DNA of 64,000 bases, from contig NC_081414.1 in the NCBI RefSeq assembly GCF_030272615.1, positions 310,691,664 through 310,755,663 of the forward strand, read 5' to 3'. Below are positions 47,728 through 58,513 of this stretch, one piece after another. The notes under the pieces were generated by a model, which searched no databases, was not told where the DNA came from, and saw nothing but the letters and a program-made list of their open reading frames with translations. The DNA is from Cryptomeria japonica (taxonomy: Eukaryota; Streptophyta; Pinopsida; Cupressales; Cupressaceae). Every line of letters starts with the position of its first letter. Position 1 is the first letter of the stretch. The translations under genes were made by a program, and so were the position numbers.

Positions 47728-48940
47728 ATGGCTAGAGGAAGAGGAAGAGGAAGAGGAAGAGGAAGAGGAAGGGGTAATGGAAGCTAACCATGAGGAAAAT
47801 CATGAAGAAAACCATGAAGAAAACCATGAGGAAGACCATGAAGGAAATCAACATAACCAACGGAATAACGAAGATGGGGTCGAGACTATAATCAACCTTC
47901 TAACCGAACAAAGGGATAAAATCAACTTCCTGGAGCAATCAATGCAGGACCTTAGGGCAAGGTAGAATGACATTGAAAATCAAAGTGGAACTGAAAATGG
48001 AAACCCTGGTAGCAATCAAGGGAATATGATGGATAATAGAACATAAAATAACATATTGGAACTCTCCAAGGATTTGAAGAAAATCACCCCTCCTAAGTTC
48101 AATGGGAGGCAAATTGGTGAAGGAGCTGAGAATTGGTTAAATGAAATGGAAAAGTATTTTGCACTAAGGGATTTTAGCGAAACAACCAAGGCCTTATGGG
48201 ATTCCTATCAACTCACAGGGGAGGCGGCTAGTTGGTGGACCAACACCAAGGAGCAAAATGGGTATAGCAGGGATACGATCACATGGGATCAATTTGTTCA
48301 CCACTTCCGAAAAAGGTGGCTCCCTCAATTGTTCTTTGATGAGAAGGTGACAGAATTCCATAATCTACATCAAGGGCCCCTATCAGTCCAACAATATTGG
48401 GATAAGTTCACCAAATTGCTTAAGTACGTACCAATGTACTAGAAAGATGAAGAAGGCCAAGCGAGGAAGTTCATTTTGGGACTAAATACCAACATAGGGG
48501 CAGAGGTTGACATGCATGGACCCAAAAACATGAATGAAGTACTTGAAAAGTCCCTAAGGCAAGAGAGGAAGATTCAAACCTTAATAGAGTAGAAGTATAA
48601 TGGGAACCACTCTTTTAAAAGGAAGCAGGAATTCAAGGGAAACACTAACTTCAACAAAAGTCAAAGGAATAATTCTTCCGAAAGAAGGCCACCCCCTAAT
48701 CAATATCAAAGGAATGGAAATAATAATAATAAAAGGGGCAATAATAACAAAGGCAACTATAATAGGAATGACCAACAAAACAGGATAACTTATCCACCCA
48801 GGGTCAATGAAACAAGGAATGATCCCCCTAGGAATCAAGGCAGGAGGGGTCCTCCAGGTGGATGCTTTATGTGTGGGGGAAACCATTTTGCTAGAGAGTG
48901 TCCCAGGATGCAAGGTCAGATTAGGGTCAATCAACCATAA
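47728..48940 (+). pseudogene. gag: Ty3 gag pseudogene
   Basis: An ATG at 47728 opens a short RGRGRG stretch that stops at once. The main frame (+1 shifted) begins with HEEN repeats (47777 on), then a coiled region. The Gag core is at 48056-48442: ITPPKFNGRQIGEGAENWLN, then WDSYQLTGEAASWWTN and FRKRWLPQLFFDE. A basic Asn/Arg-rich linker follows. A CCHC knuckle lies at 48863-48901 with spacing C-x2-C-x3-H-x4-C (CFMCGGNHFAREC), a variant known in plant chromoviruses. In-frame stops lie at 47963, near 48044, 48440, 48590 and 48938. The frameshift probably arose in the GGAAGA microsatellite at the start. Confidence 0.9.
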
Positions 48941-49378
48941 CAAGAGCCCCAACAAATGATTCATGCAGCAGTTAGGAACCAAAGAGCAAGATTCCAGAAT
49001 GTTCTAGTGGAAACTACAGGTACACTATTTGAACAACCAATTTCAATTCTAATTGACACTAGGTCATCTGAATTTTTCATCTCACCTGAATTAGTAAGCA
49101 AATATGCATTAAAAGTTAATCAAATGGAGTCATCATGGACGGTTCAATATGGGGATAAGGCAACTAGGGAAGTAACTAAGTGGTTGCCGAGGGCAAGAGT
49201 ACAATTTCCTGAGTTTGAAACAAGGGTAGATCTCTTTGTGGCACTCCTAGGATTATATGATGTAATTATTGGAATGTGTTGGTTAACAGATCATCAAGCT
49301 AATGCAGATTGCTATAACAAAGTTGTTGAATGCTTGGATGATGGGGGGGGAAAGTGTCAAAATCCAAGGAAAGTTTAA
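48941..49378 (+). pseudogene. Ty3 protease pseudogene
   Basis: The frame from 48956 carries the retropepsin-like site ISILIDTRSSEFFISPEL, where the usual Asp-Thr/Ser-Gly is Asp-Thr-Arg (Arg codon AGG at 49061, one G-to-A step from GGG). The domain end is [20 protein letters not shown]; the family normally has GMDWL, so a second conserved position is changed. A run of G near 49341-49349 shifts the frame into the reverse transcriptase that follows. The protease would have matured Gag and Pol; with this site it should be inactive. Confidence 0.85.
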
Positions 49379-49379
49379 C

Positions 49380-49949
49380 CCCATTAATATAGAAACCATA
49401 TCAACCATGCAATTAAAGAAGGAAAGAAGAAGAGGAGGCTTAATCTATATGGTTGAAATTGATGAAGGAAATGAGGAAATTACCCCAACCTTTGAAAATA
49501 CCCCTTTGTTAAAAGAATTCAAGGTTGTATTTCCAGAAGAATTACCCGGCTTACCCCCTAAAAGGAAGTTTGACCTTTCTATCGACGTACTATTAGGAGC
49601 TGAACCGGTATCAAGGGTACCTTACCGAATGAACACAATTGAATTACAAGAGCTCAAAATGCAATTAGAGGAACTCTTAGCTAAGGGATTAATAAGGCCA
49701 AGTGTATCACCATGGGGAGTGCCAGTCTTATTTATTAAGAAGAGGGATGGAACCTTAAGACTATGCATCGACTATAGGATGTTGAACAAGGTCACAATAA
49801 AGAATAGGTATCCCTTACCTCGAATAGAGGATCTTTTTGACCAAATGAAAGGAGCAACAATTTTTTCAAAGATAGACCTCCGATTAGGATATCATCAACT
49901 TAGAATTAAGGAGAAGGACATTCTGAAGACAACCTTTAGGACTAGATAT
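49380..49949 (+). pseudogene. pol: Ty3 reverse transcriptase, N-terminal part before the copia insertion
   Basis: Reading in the third frame: [20 protein letters not shown] (linker before RT), [53 protein letters not shown] and [20 protein letters not shown] (first catalytic Asp), then [20 protein letters not shown]. The next codon is in the copia LTR. The domain resumes at 57576. Within this part there is no stop. Confidence 0.95.
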
Positions 49950-51435
49950 TGTTGGCATTTCAATAGAAGGAAAAGAAGGAGATTGTTGATATTCATTAAG
50001 GATATTGAGAAGGTTGTTGAAGATTATTTGATATAACTGAAAAGGGATGATAACTATCTTTATAACATTATTTTGTCATTGATGTCAAGAAATTGATTTT
50101 CTGATTCAGTATGATGTTGCCATATCTTGAGAAGATTGATTTGATGAGTATTAAGATGTCGGTAAAAGACACAGAAAGAATGTGATGAATAAATGGAGAA
50201 ATAAGTTATTCAATGGGCAACTATTACCGAGTTAGACAATGATGAGATCATGATGTTTAGATTGTTTTGATATCCTACATATGTTGTTGATTGTAAGGTT
50301 AATACTATACTATGTTACCGAGTAAAGAACCTAGTTGGTACCCTAAGGTTATCGATATCGGTTAATGAAGGCGGAATGTCTACCGAGTAAAGTTTAGTAT
50401 TTACCGAGTTGCAAGCAAGTTATGACAGATTGTATTGGATGGATAAAAGCATTATTTAATGAAAGACAATGATGAGCTGGAGATATATAAATGATTGGTA
50501 TGTCGTGCATGAAGTTTGTTAAGGATCTATGGCAATGGAAGATTGGCAGGAAGATCTATAGCGCAGATTGAGCCCCAATAACCTTGTGCAAGTTCCAAGA
50601 AAGGAATGCAAGTCCCAAGGCAAGGTAAAACATTTTCAGATCGAAAGATGCATTGAACCTAGTCTAGATTGAAGATCTGATGGCTAAGATTGATCATGGG
50701 AAATGTGATCAAGGAGATTAAGCGGTTAGCAAATTGTTTATAAATAAGAAATTGTTGATGAACAATGTATGCGGGCAAGTGTAAGCACATGAATGCTACA
50801 TAGTGATTACTGAGCAATAGAAGCTTGAAGACCTATTAGAATAACAGAGTAGGGAGCCCAGCAGAGGGACAAGATAAGTCCTATGACAAGATTGTTTAGA
50901 GCAAATAAGAATATGCTTTAGCATTTTAGACGTGAAGTTGTAGATATATTTTAATTATTGTTATTTTGTAAGTGATAGAAAATCTCTTAACCGAGTGGAC
51001 TTAACAGTCTTATTTGTAAACCCTCTAGCAAGGTGACATTCTAAATGAGTGTTTGAAATCCTTTGACAAGGTCACTTCTAACAAAGTGAAGATCCTAACA
51101 GATCTGAGGGAAATCCCTTAACTAGGTCACATCTAGCAATGTGTTTGTAATCTTCAATAGGATTTGCTTTTAACTGAGCATGCTCTTGAAGAGTATATTT
51201 CTTAGTGGGTCCGAAATCCCACAATGGTTTTTCCCTATTTGGGTTTCCACGTTAAATCTGGTGTTGTATGTGTTATGATGATTATGTGTTTATGAGTTTG
51301 CATGTTTAGCAGTTTTTGGTTATATTGTTGAAGTATAAGTTACCGAGGTTGAATCTTTTGATTTTATGGAAGATTAAGTTTGTATGATTCGCCCCCCCCT
51401 CTCATCTTATTAGCTATTGGCATCAGAATTTTACA
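49950..51435 (+). repeat. 5' LTR of the copia element
   Basis: 1486 bp, TGTTGGCATTTC...TTTTACA. It contains many ACCGAG words and a TATA box. A second TGTTGATATT follows 34 bp after the start, preceded by a purine-rich stretch. Confidence 0.93.
50739..50746 (+). promoter_or_regulatory. TATA box in the copia 5' LTR
   Basis: TATAAATA in TTGTTTATAAATAAG, conserved at 56876-56883 in the 3' LTR. A likely core promoter for the element RNA. Confidence 0.6.
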
Positions 51436-51437
51436 AT

Positions 51438-51449
51438 TGGTATCAGAGC
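51438..51449 (+). other. Primer binding site of the copia element (initiator tRNA-Met)
   Basis: TGGTATCAGAGC, two bases after the LTR end. Confidence 0.95.
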
Positions 51450-51500
51450 TTTGGACTCCAGAAGAAAAAGTTTAAAGGTACTTGAGGTAAAGATCTGAAG

Positions 51501-53184
51501 ATGTATAAAAGAGATGCACCAAAGCTGAACAAGTCAAGTTTCTCCACATGGCAGAAAAGGTTGAAGCTACATTTATCAGGAATTGGAGAATATGCAACAT
51601 ATTATTTGGAGAATGATTACATACCACCAAGCACCAACCCGATAACCTTGGAAGAGATAAAGGCAAAGCAAGAACATATTCAAGCTATGATTGAAATAAC
51701 ATTAGCATTGACCGACTCAGAGTTTAATGATCTAGAAGGCTGTAATGATGCAAAAGCAATGTGGACCAAGCTCATATCTGTATATGGCGGTGATGAACAT
51801 GTTCAAAGAGCAAAAGTAGATAGTCTAAGAGGACAACTTGAATCCATGAGAATGAATGAAGTTTAGAACATAACCCAATACAGTACAAGGTTAAAGGAGA
51901 CTGTCAATCAAATTAAAGGAGCAAGAGGAACTATTGAAGAAAAGGATGTAACAAGTAAGTTGTTGAGAACCCTTCTACCTGCTTATGCCATTCGAGTCTC
52001 TGCAATCAATGAATTGAGGTTTGTACCTAACATGTCAGTTTCTTTGGATGCTACTATTGGTAAGCTACATGCATTTGAGTTAAGTAATTTTGATAATGGT
52101 GGGTCTTCGGTAAATAAAGTAGAATCTACATTCAGTTCTTTTCATATTGGTGAATCTGATGATTACAATGATAGAATGAGTAAGTACTCTGAAGGGAATC
52201 ACAGTGGAGCAAGTGAAAGATTTCGCAAGAACATGGAAGAAGTGCACGAACTGTATGAGGAAATCAAGAAGCAAGAAGAGTTTGAAGCATTGTTAGCCAG
52301 AAGGTTACTGAGAGGAAAAGGTAAGTATAAAGGAAAGCTACCTTTAAAATGTTTCAATTGTGATAAAATAGGACATATGGCTTCTAACTGCTCTGACAAA
52401 GAATCTAGTGAAAAGAGAGAATACCGAGATAACAGGCAGAAAGACAACCAATACAGAGGACACCGAGACTTCGGAAGGAGAGACAGAAAGACATGCCTAG
52501 TAGCTGACGAGGAATCCAAAGATGATAAATCTGATGAAACTGATACTGAGGAAGTTGTTTATGTGGCTATTAAAGATGGATTTGATGAAGAAAGGTATAA
52601 AGAAAAAACCCTAATATCTCACATAAATAATAATGATTCGTGGATCATAGGCAGTGGATGCTCACATCACATGACAGGTGATAAACACAAGTTTGTTAAA
52701 TTAGAAGACTATGATGGAGGCTATGTAAGATTTGGTAATGATGCACCATGTCCAGTGAAAGGTAAAGGATCTATAACACTTCTTGACAATGCTAAATGTG
52801 ATGATGTATATTGGGTTGAAGGATTGCAATACAATTTGTTGAGTGTAGCACAACTACACAATACAGGATACCGAATACAATTTCAGAAAGGAATTGTCAA
52901 AGTTCATGACAAGCATGGAAAGTTAGCTGCTACCGGGACACAAACAAAAGGTAATACATTTCATCTTGACTCAATTCGGAACAAGTGCCTTTATGCAAAG
53001 ATAGATGATACCTGGTTATGGCATAAAAGGTTTTGTCATGTAAATTTTGATAATCTGATCAAAATAAGTAAGAAGCACCGAGTAAGAGGTCTACCAAGTC
53101 TAAAAAAACCTAAGAATGTTATATGTCGAGGATGCCAGATGGGTAAGATGACAAGATCAAGCTTTACAAGTAAGTCCCATGAAA
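51501..53184 (+). pseudogene. gag-pol: Copia gag, protease and pre-integrase part
   Basis: One frame from ATG 51501: Gag of the copia type (FSTWQKRLKLHLSGIGEYA, then a TAG stop at 51864, then RLKETVNQIKG). The CCHC knuckle CFNCDKIGHMASNC follows near 52351. The protease reads WIIGSGCSHHMTG at 52641, where the family has WIIDSGCSHHMTG: the catalytic Asp codon is GGC at 52650. The GAG-pre-integrase domain (LWHKRFCHVNFDNLIKISKK, C..CQMGKM) follows. The frame is lost at about 53185, where a short deletion joins this part to the integrase. Gag would form particles and the protease would cleave the polyprotein; neither can be complete here. Confidence 0.92.
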
Positions 53185-54024
53185 GTTCAAAGTTATTATG
53201 GTGATAAGTATTTCATATTATTTGTGGATGATTACTCAAGGATGATGTCAGTTATGTTTTTAAAAGAAAAATCAAAAGTTTTTCAAATGTTTAAATGGTG
53301 CAAGGCAAGAGTTGAAAATGAAATAGGAAGATAGCTGAAATGTCTCAGATCTGATAGAGGAGGAGAGTTCACTTCTAATGAATTTAACTTATTCTGCAAT
53401 GATCATGGTATAAAAAGGCAAGTATCTGCACCAAGAACACCTCAGCAAAATGGGATAGCCAAGAGAAGAAATAAATTAATTGTGGATTGTGCCAGAACCC
53501 TGATGATAGAAAAGAGGGTACCTCAAACATTTTGGAGAGAAGCAATCAATATTGTAGTTTACACCCTGAACCAAGTTCAACTGAAGAAAGGGACTATGAA
53601 GACACCATATGAGATCTGGTATGACAAGAAACCTAATGTAAGTTATTTTAAAATCTTTGGAAGTAGATGCTATGTCCACAAAGATGACAAAAATGGAAAG
53701 TTTGATCAGAAAAGTGAAGAAGGAACATTTCTTGGTTATTCTTCTAGAAGTAAAGCATTTAAATGTCTGATCAAATCATCTAACAAAATAGTGGAAAGTG
53801 CAAATGTGAAAATTGATGAATTTGCAGAAAGAAATGATGAAGGAAATTCCAAAGAACCAGAAGATTATGAAGAATTCATTTATGTTCAACCGAGAAGTCC
53901 TACCGAGAAAATTGTTGAAGAAAATGAAGATAATGTCCAGTTATCGAGTGATGAAGAAGATCATATAGAGCCTACCGAGCCCATATTAGCCAAATATGTC
54001 AGAAGACATCATGCATCAAGTTAG
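53185..54024 (+). pseudogene. pol: Copia integrase, catalytically dead
   Basis: Resuming in a new frame: QSYYGDKYFILFVDDYSR, a TAG stop at 53332 and LRSDRGGEFTSNEF (second catalytic Asp at 53353). PQQNGIAKRRNK follows, where the third catalytic residue, normally Glu, is Lys (AAG at 53461). The segment that usually precedes QSYYG, with the first catalytic Asp in an HTDLCGP-like motif, is missing, apparently deleted at 53185. Thus two of three DDE residues are gone. The C-terminal part (YEIWYDKKPNVSYFKIFGSR, FLGYSSRSKAFK) is well preserved. A TAG ends the frame at 54022. Confidence 0.92.
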
Positions 54025-55668
54025 ATTATAGGAGATAAGGATGATCCAGTGATGACAAGGAACAAACCGAGACAAAACACATGTCTGATATCTGAATTTG
54101 AACCGAGAATAGTAAAAGAGGCATTTAATAGTGAAGATTGGGTAAATGCTATGACAGAAGAGATTGACCAAATCAAGAAGAATGACACATGGACACTGAT
54201 CCCAAGACAGAAGGACAAAAATGTGATCGATACAAAGTGGATTTTCAAAAACAAGCTAAATGAAAAAGGCGAGGTCATTTGAAACAAAACAAGACTAGTT
54301 TGCAAAGGTTATGCTCAAGAAGAAGAAATAGATTGTGGTGAGACTTTTGCACCTGTGGCTAGACTTGAGGGAGTAAGAACATTGTTGGCATATGCTGCTT
54401 TCAAAAATTTCAAGGTATATCAAATGGATGTTAAATCTGCATTTTTGAATGGTATACTAGAAGAAGAAGTTTACATTGAACAACCTGAAGGATTTGTTGA
54501 AGACAAGAGTAAAGATCAGGTATGTAAACTAAACAAAGCTTTATATGGTCTGAAACAAGCACCTAGAGCATGGTATGAGAGACTACACTCTTACTTAATC
54601 AAGATTAGTTTTACAAGGACAAGTGAAAACAACAACATGTACATGAAGAATGATGAGGACAATGGAATACTGATCTCAGCTATATTTGTTGATGATATTA
54701 TTTTTTGTGGTAATGACTCATTATGCAAGAACTTTGGAAATGAAATGTGCAAAGAATTTGAGATGTCATTAATTGGTGAGATAAAGTATTTTATAGGTTT
54801 ACAGATACTGCAAATGAAAGATGAGATTTTCATTACTCAATCCAAGTACATAAAAGAAATCTTGAAGAAATTTGGATTGGAGGATTCTAAACCAGTAAGT
54901 ACTCCTATGACTACTAACTGTAAACTATCAAAGAATGATGAATCTGCATCTGTTGATGAAACACTTTACCAATCTATGATTGGGAAGTTGCAATATGTTG
55001 TGCATAGTAGACCGGATATAGCACATGCAGTAGGTATTGTTGCAAGATTCTCTGGAGATCCCAAGGAAACCCATATGACAGCAATCAAGAGAATTTTCAG
55101 ATACTTGAGAGGCATTGAAGATTATGGTTTAGTATATGAAAAGAGGAATGATTTTGATTTAAAAGTTTATACTGATGCTGATTGGGCAGACAACATAGAT
55201 GACAGGAAAAACACAAGTGGTGGAGCTTTCTTTTTAGGAGAAAGACTAGTGAGTTGGCTTAGCAAGAAACAAGGATGTATCTCGCAGTCAACAACAAAAG
55301 CTGAATATGTTGTTGCAGGATTGAATTGCACCAATATAGCATGGATCAAACAATTGTTGGAAGGTATAAATGAGAAAGTTACCGAGCCAGTAACTATATT
55401 TTGTGATAATACTAGTGCCATTAACATTTCAAAGAATCTGGTAATGCACTCTAAGACAAAGCATATATCTATAAAGTATCATTATCTCAAAGAAGAAGTT
55501 CAAGAGAAGAAAGTTGTGCTGGAATATATCAGTTCAAAGGAGCAATTAACAGACATCTTTACAAAGCCACTGCCAAGGGACACTTTTGAGTATCTCATAA
55601 GCAAGTTAGGGGTCCTACCCCTATCTTCTACTCACTTACAAAGTTTGGTGAAAGCATCAATTCAATGA
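54025..55668 (+). pseudogene. pol: Copia reverse transcriptase and RNase H
   Basis: In the same frame as the integrase but separated by TAG 54022 and interrupted by TGA 54280 (one step from CGA). RT landmarks: [40 protein letters not shown] (first Asp), [25 protein letters not shown] (catalytic Asp pair at 54691-54696). RNase [38 protein letters not shown] and [11 protein letters not shown], giving the full D-E-D set. From 54355 to 55668 the frame is intact, so this is the best-preserved part. It ends near the expected C terminus, [20 protein letters not shown]. Confidence 0.93.
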
Positions 55669-55849
55669 ATCTACAGAATATTATGTGTGGATTGATGTTG
55701 ATTTATGCACTTTAGAAGGTTTTTTAAAGGTGTGCAGGAAATAGTGAAAGAGACAAGTTGCTCTGACCGAGACTGAGATGATACAGAGCAAGGCAAATCA
55801 CTTCACAGGGGAAGAAATCATGATTTAGTTCTTTTACTTTTTGGCATTG

Positions 55850-56086
55850 TTGCCAAAGGGGGAGAAGACTAAATGGTAAAATCCTAAATGAATCCTAAAT
55901 GAAGAAGATAACATAAGACTAATGACAGGGGGAGAAGAATACGAAAGGGAGAAGACTTCGGGAGATTTTAACAGCTCAAGGATAACAGGAGAAGTCTAAC
56001 AGCAATCTGAATCCGAATCAATTTGAATATCTTGTTGGTATTACCATTTAAAAGTTGGTTTTGCCATCAATGCCAAAGGGGGAGAT
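55850..56086 (+). other. Multiple polypurine tracts before the copia 3' LTR
   Basis: AAAGGGGGAGAAGA near 55855, ACAGGGGGAGAAGA near 55925 and AAAGGGGGAGAT at 56075-56086. The last abuts the LTR and is the likely plus-strand primer. The first and last share GCCAAAGGGGGAGA. Confidence 0.75.
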
Positions 56087-57573
56087 TGTTGACATTTCAA
56101 TAGAAGGAGAAGAAGGAGATTGTTGATATTTATTAAGGATATTGAGAAGGTTGTTGAAGATTATTTGATATAACTGAAAAGGGATGATAACTATCTTTAT
56201 AACATTATTTTGTCATTGATGTCAAGAAATTGATTTTCTGATTCAGTATGATGTTGCCATATCTTGTGAAGATTGATTTGATGAGTATTAAGATGTCGGT
56301 AAAAGACATAAAGAATGTGATGAATAAGGGGAGAAATAAATTATTCAATGGGCAACTATTACCGAGTTAGACAATGATGAGATCATGATGTTTAGATTGT
56401 TTTGATATCCTACATATGTTGTTGATTGTAAGGTTAATACTATACTATGTTACCGAGTAAAGAACCTAGTCGGTAAACCTTAAGGTTATCGATATCGGTT
56501 AATGAAGGCGGAATGTCTACCGAGTAAAGTTTAGTATTTACCGAGTTGCAACCGAGTTATGATAGATCGCATTGGACGGATAAAAGCATTATTTAATGAA
56601 AGACAATGATGAGCTGGAGATATATAAATGATTGGTATGTCGTGCATGAAGTTTGTTAAGGATCTATGGCAATGGAAGATCGACAGGAAGATCTACAACG
56701 CAGATTGAACCGCAATAACCTTGTGCAAGTTCCAAGAAAGAAATGCAAGTCCCAAGGCAAGGTAAAACGTTTTCAGATCGAAAGATTTATTGAACCTAGT
56801 CTAGATTGAAGATCTGATGGCTAAGATTGATCATGGGAAATGTGATCAAGGAGATTAAGCGGTTAGCAAATTGTTTATAAATAAGAAATTGTTGATGAAC
56901 AATGTATGCGGGCAAGTGTAAGCACAGGGATGCTACATAGTGATTACCGAGCAATAGAAGCTTGAAGACCTATTAGAATAACAGAGTAGAGAGCCCAGTA
57001 GAGAGACAAGATAAGTCCTATGACAAGATTGTTTAGAGCAAATAAGAATCTGCTTTAGCATTTTAGACGTGAAGTTGCAGATATATTTTTATTACTGTTA
57101 TTTTGTAAGTGACAAAAAATATCTTAACCGAGTGGACTTAACAGTCTTATTTGTAAACCCTCTAGCAAGGTGACATTCTAAATGAGTGTTTGAAATCCTT
57201 TGACAAGGTCACTTCTAACAAAGTGAAGATCCTAACAAATCTGAGGGAAATCCCTTAACCAGGTCACATCTAGCAATGTGTTTGTAATCTTTAACAGGAT
57301 TTGCTTTTAACCGAGCATACTCTAGAAGAGTACATTTCTTAGTGGGTCCGAAATCCCACAGTGGTTTTTCCCTATTTAAGTTTCCATGTTAAATCTGGTG
57401 TTATATGTGTTATGATGATTATGTGTTTATGAGTTTGCATGTTTAATAGTTTTTGGTTATATTGCTGAAGTATAAGTTACTGAGGTTGAATCTGTTGATT
57501 TTATGGAAGATTAAGTTTGTATGATTCACCCCCCCCCCCTCATCTTGTTAGCTATTGGCATAAGAACTTTACA
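56087..57573 (+). repeat. 3' LTR of the copia element
   Basis: 1487 bp, TGTTGACATTTC...CTTTACA. About eight ACCGAG words; some are decayed to ACTGAG or AAGCAAG in the 5' LTR. TATA box at 56876-56883. Confidence 0.93.
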
Positions 57574-58513
57574 ATGGGCATTATGAATTCACAGTAGTTC
57601 CTTTTGGTGTAACCAATGCCCCAGTTGCATTTATGAACCTAATGAATAGTGTACTCCATGACTACTTGGACAAATCTTTTTGGTATTTCTGGATGACATA
57701 TTGATTTACTCTAGGAATGAGGAGGAACATTTAGTGCACCTACAAATTGTTTTGCAAAGGTTGAGGGAGCATAAGTTATATGGGAAACTATCAAAATGTG
57801 CCTTCTTCGAGGAAAAGATTCACTACCTTGGGCATATAATATCAAAGGAAGGAATAGCAGTTGATCCAGATAAGATAAAGGCAATAGTAGAATGGTCGAT
57901 CCCTAAAAACGTTTCAAAGGTAAGAAGCTTTATGGGGCTAGCAGGGTACTATAGGATGTTTGTGGAAGGATTCTCTAAGATAGCAAACCCCATCACCTCA
58001 TTACAGAGGAAGGGTAAAAGGTTTGTGTGGATAGAACAAAGTGATAAGGCATTCCAAATTTTGAAGGGGAAACTAACTTCAACACCCATTCTAAAAGTAC
58101 CACATCCGAATGGACACTTCACAATCGTAATTGACGCTTCTATGAAAGGGTTAGGAGGAGTACTTGTCCAAGATGAAGGGGAAGTAGCTTACAAATCCAG
58201 GAAGTTGAAGACTCATGAAGTTAATTATGCACCCCAAGACTTAGAGTTAGCAGCGATTGTGCATGCTCTACAGAAGTGGAGACACTTCTTACTAGGGAAG
58301 CCCTTTGAGTTAAAGTCAGATAACCAAGGACTAAAGTACATCTTTACCCAACCCCACTTAAATGCTAGACAAAGAAGGTGGTTAGAGTTTCTAAGTGAAT
58401 ATGATTTTGAAATTGAATATATTAAGGGGAAGGAAAATAGGGTGGCAAATGCTTTAAGTAGGAGGAGACACTTGATGACTATAGCAACATTCAAAACTTC
58501 TTTCAAAAGGTAA
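57574..58513 (+). pseudogene. pol: Ty3 reverse transcriptase C-terminal part and RNase H
   Basis: Continues the Ty3 RT with [20 protein letters not shown] in the original frame. A one-base loss near 57680 then shifts to the frame carrying [10 protein letters not shown] (catalytic Asp pair at 57692-57697). After the connection (HYLGHIISKEGIAVDPDKIK, FMGLAGYYRMF) comes RNase H: FTIVIDASMKGLGGVLVQDE (Asp), APQDLELAAIVHAL (Glu), FELKSDNQGLKYI (Asp) and ENRVANALSRR. A TAA at 58511 ends the frame at the RNase H-integrase junction. Confidence 0.93.

Larger units (their letters stand above)
49950..57573 (+). mobile_element. Ty1/copia element nested in the Ty3 reverse transcriptase
   Basis: 7,624 bp with LTRs of 1486 and 1487 bp (49950-51435, 56087-57573), an iMet PBS, one broken gag-pol in copia order (gag, PR, IN, RT, RH) and polypurine tracts. 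Removing it rejoins the Ty3 frame exactly between TAT and GGG codons. A clean 5-bp target duplication is absent: GATAT lies on the left and ATGGG on the right. LTR divergence is a few percent by eye. The gag-pol has four stops and a deletion, so it is not autonomous. Three AAAGGGGGAGA-like tracts before the 3' LTR recall the multiple polypurine tracts of Sireviruses, but lineage is not proven. Confidence 0.93.

Noticed and set aside
47777-47840. HEEN repeat as an independent gene start
   Set aside because: It is the N-terminal part of the Ty3 gag in a shifted frame, not a separate gene.
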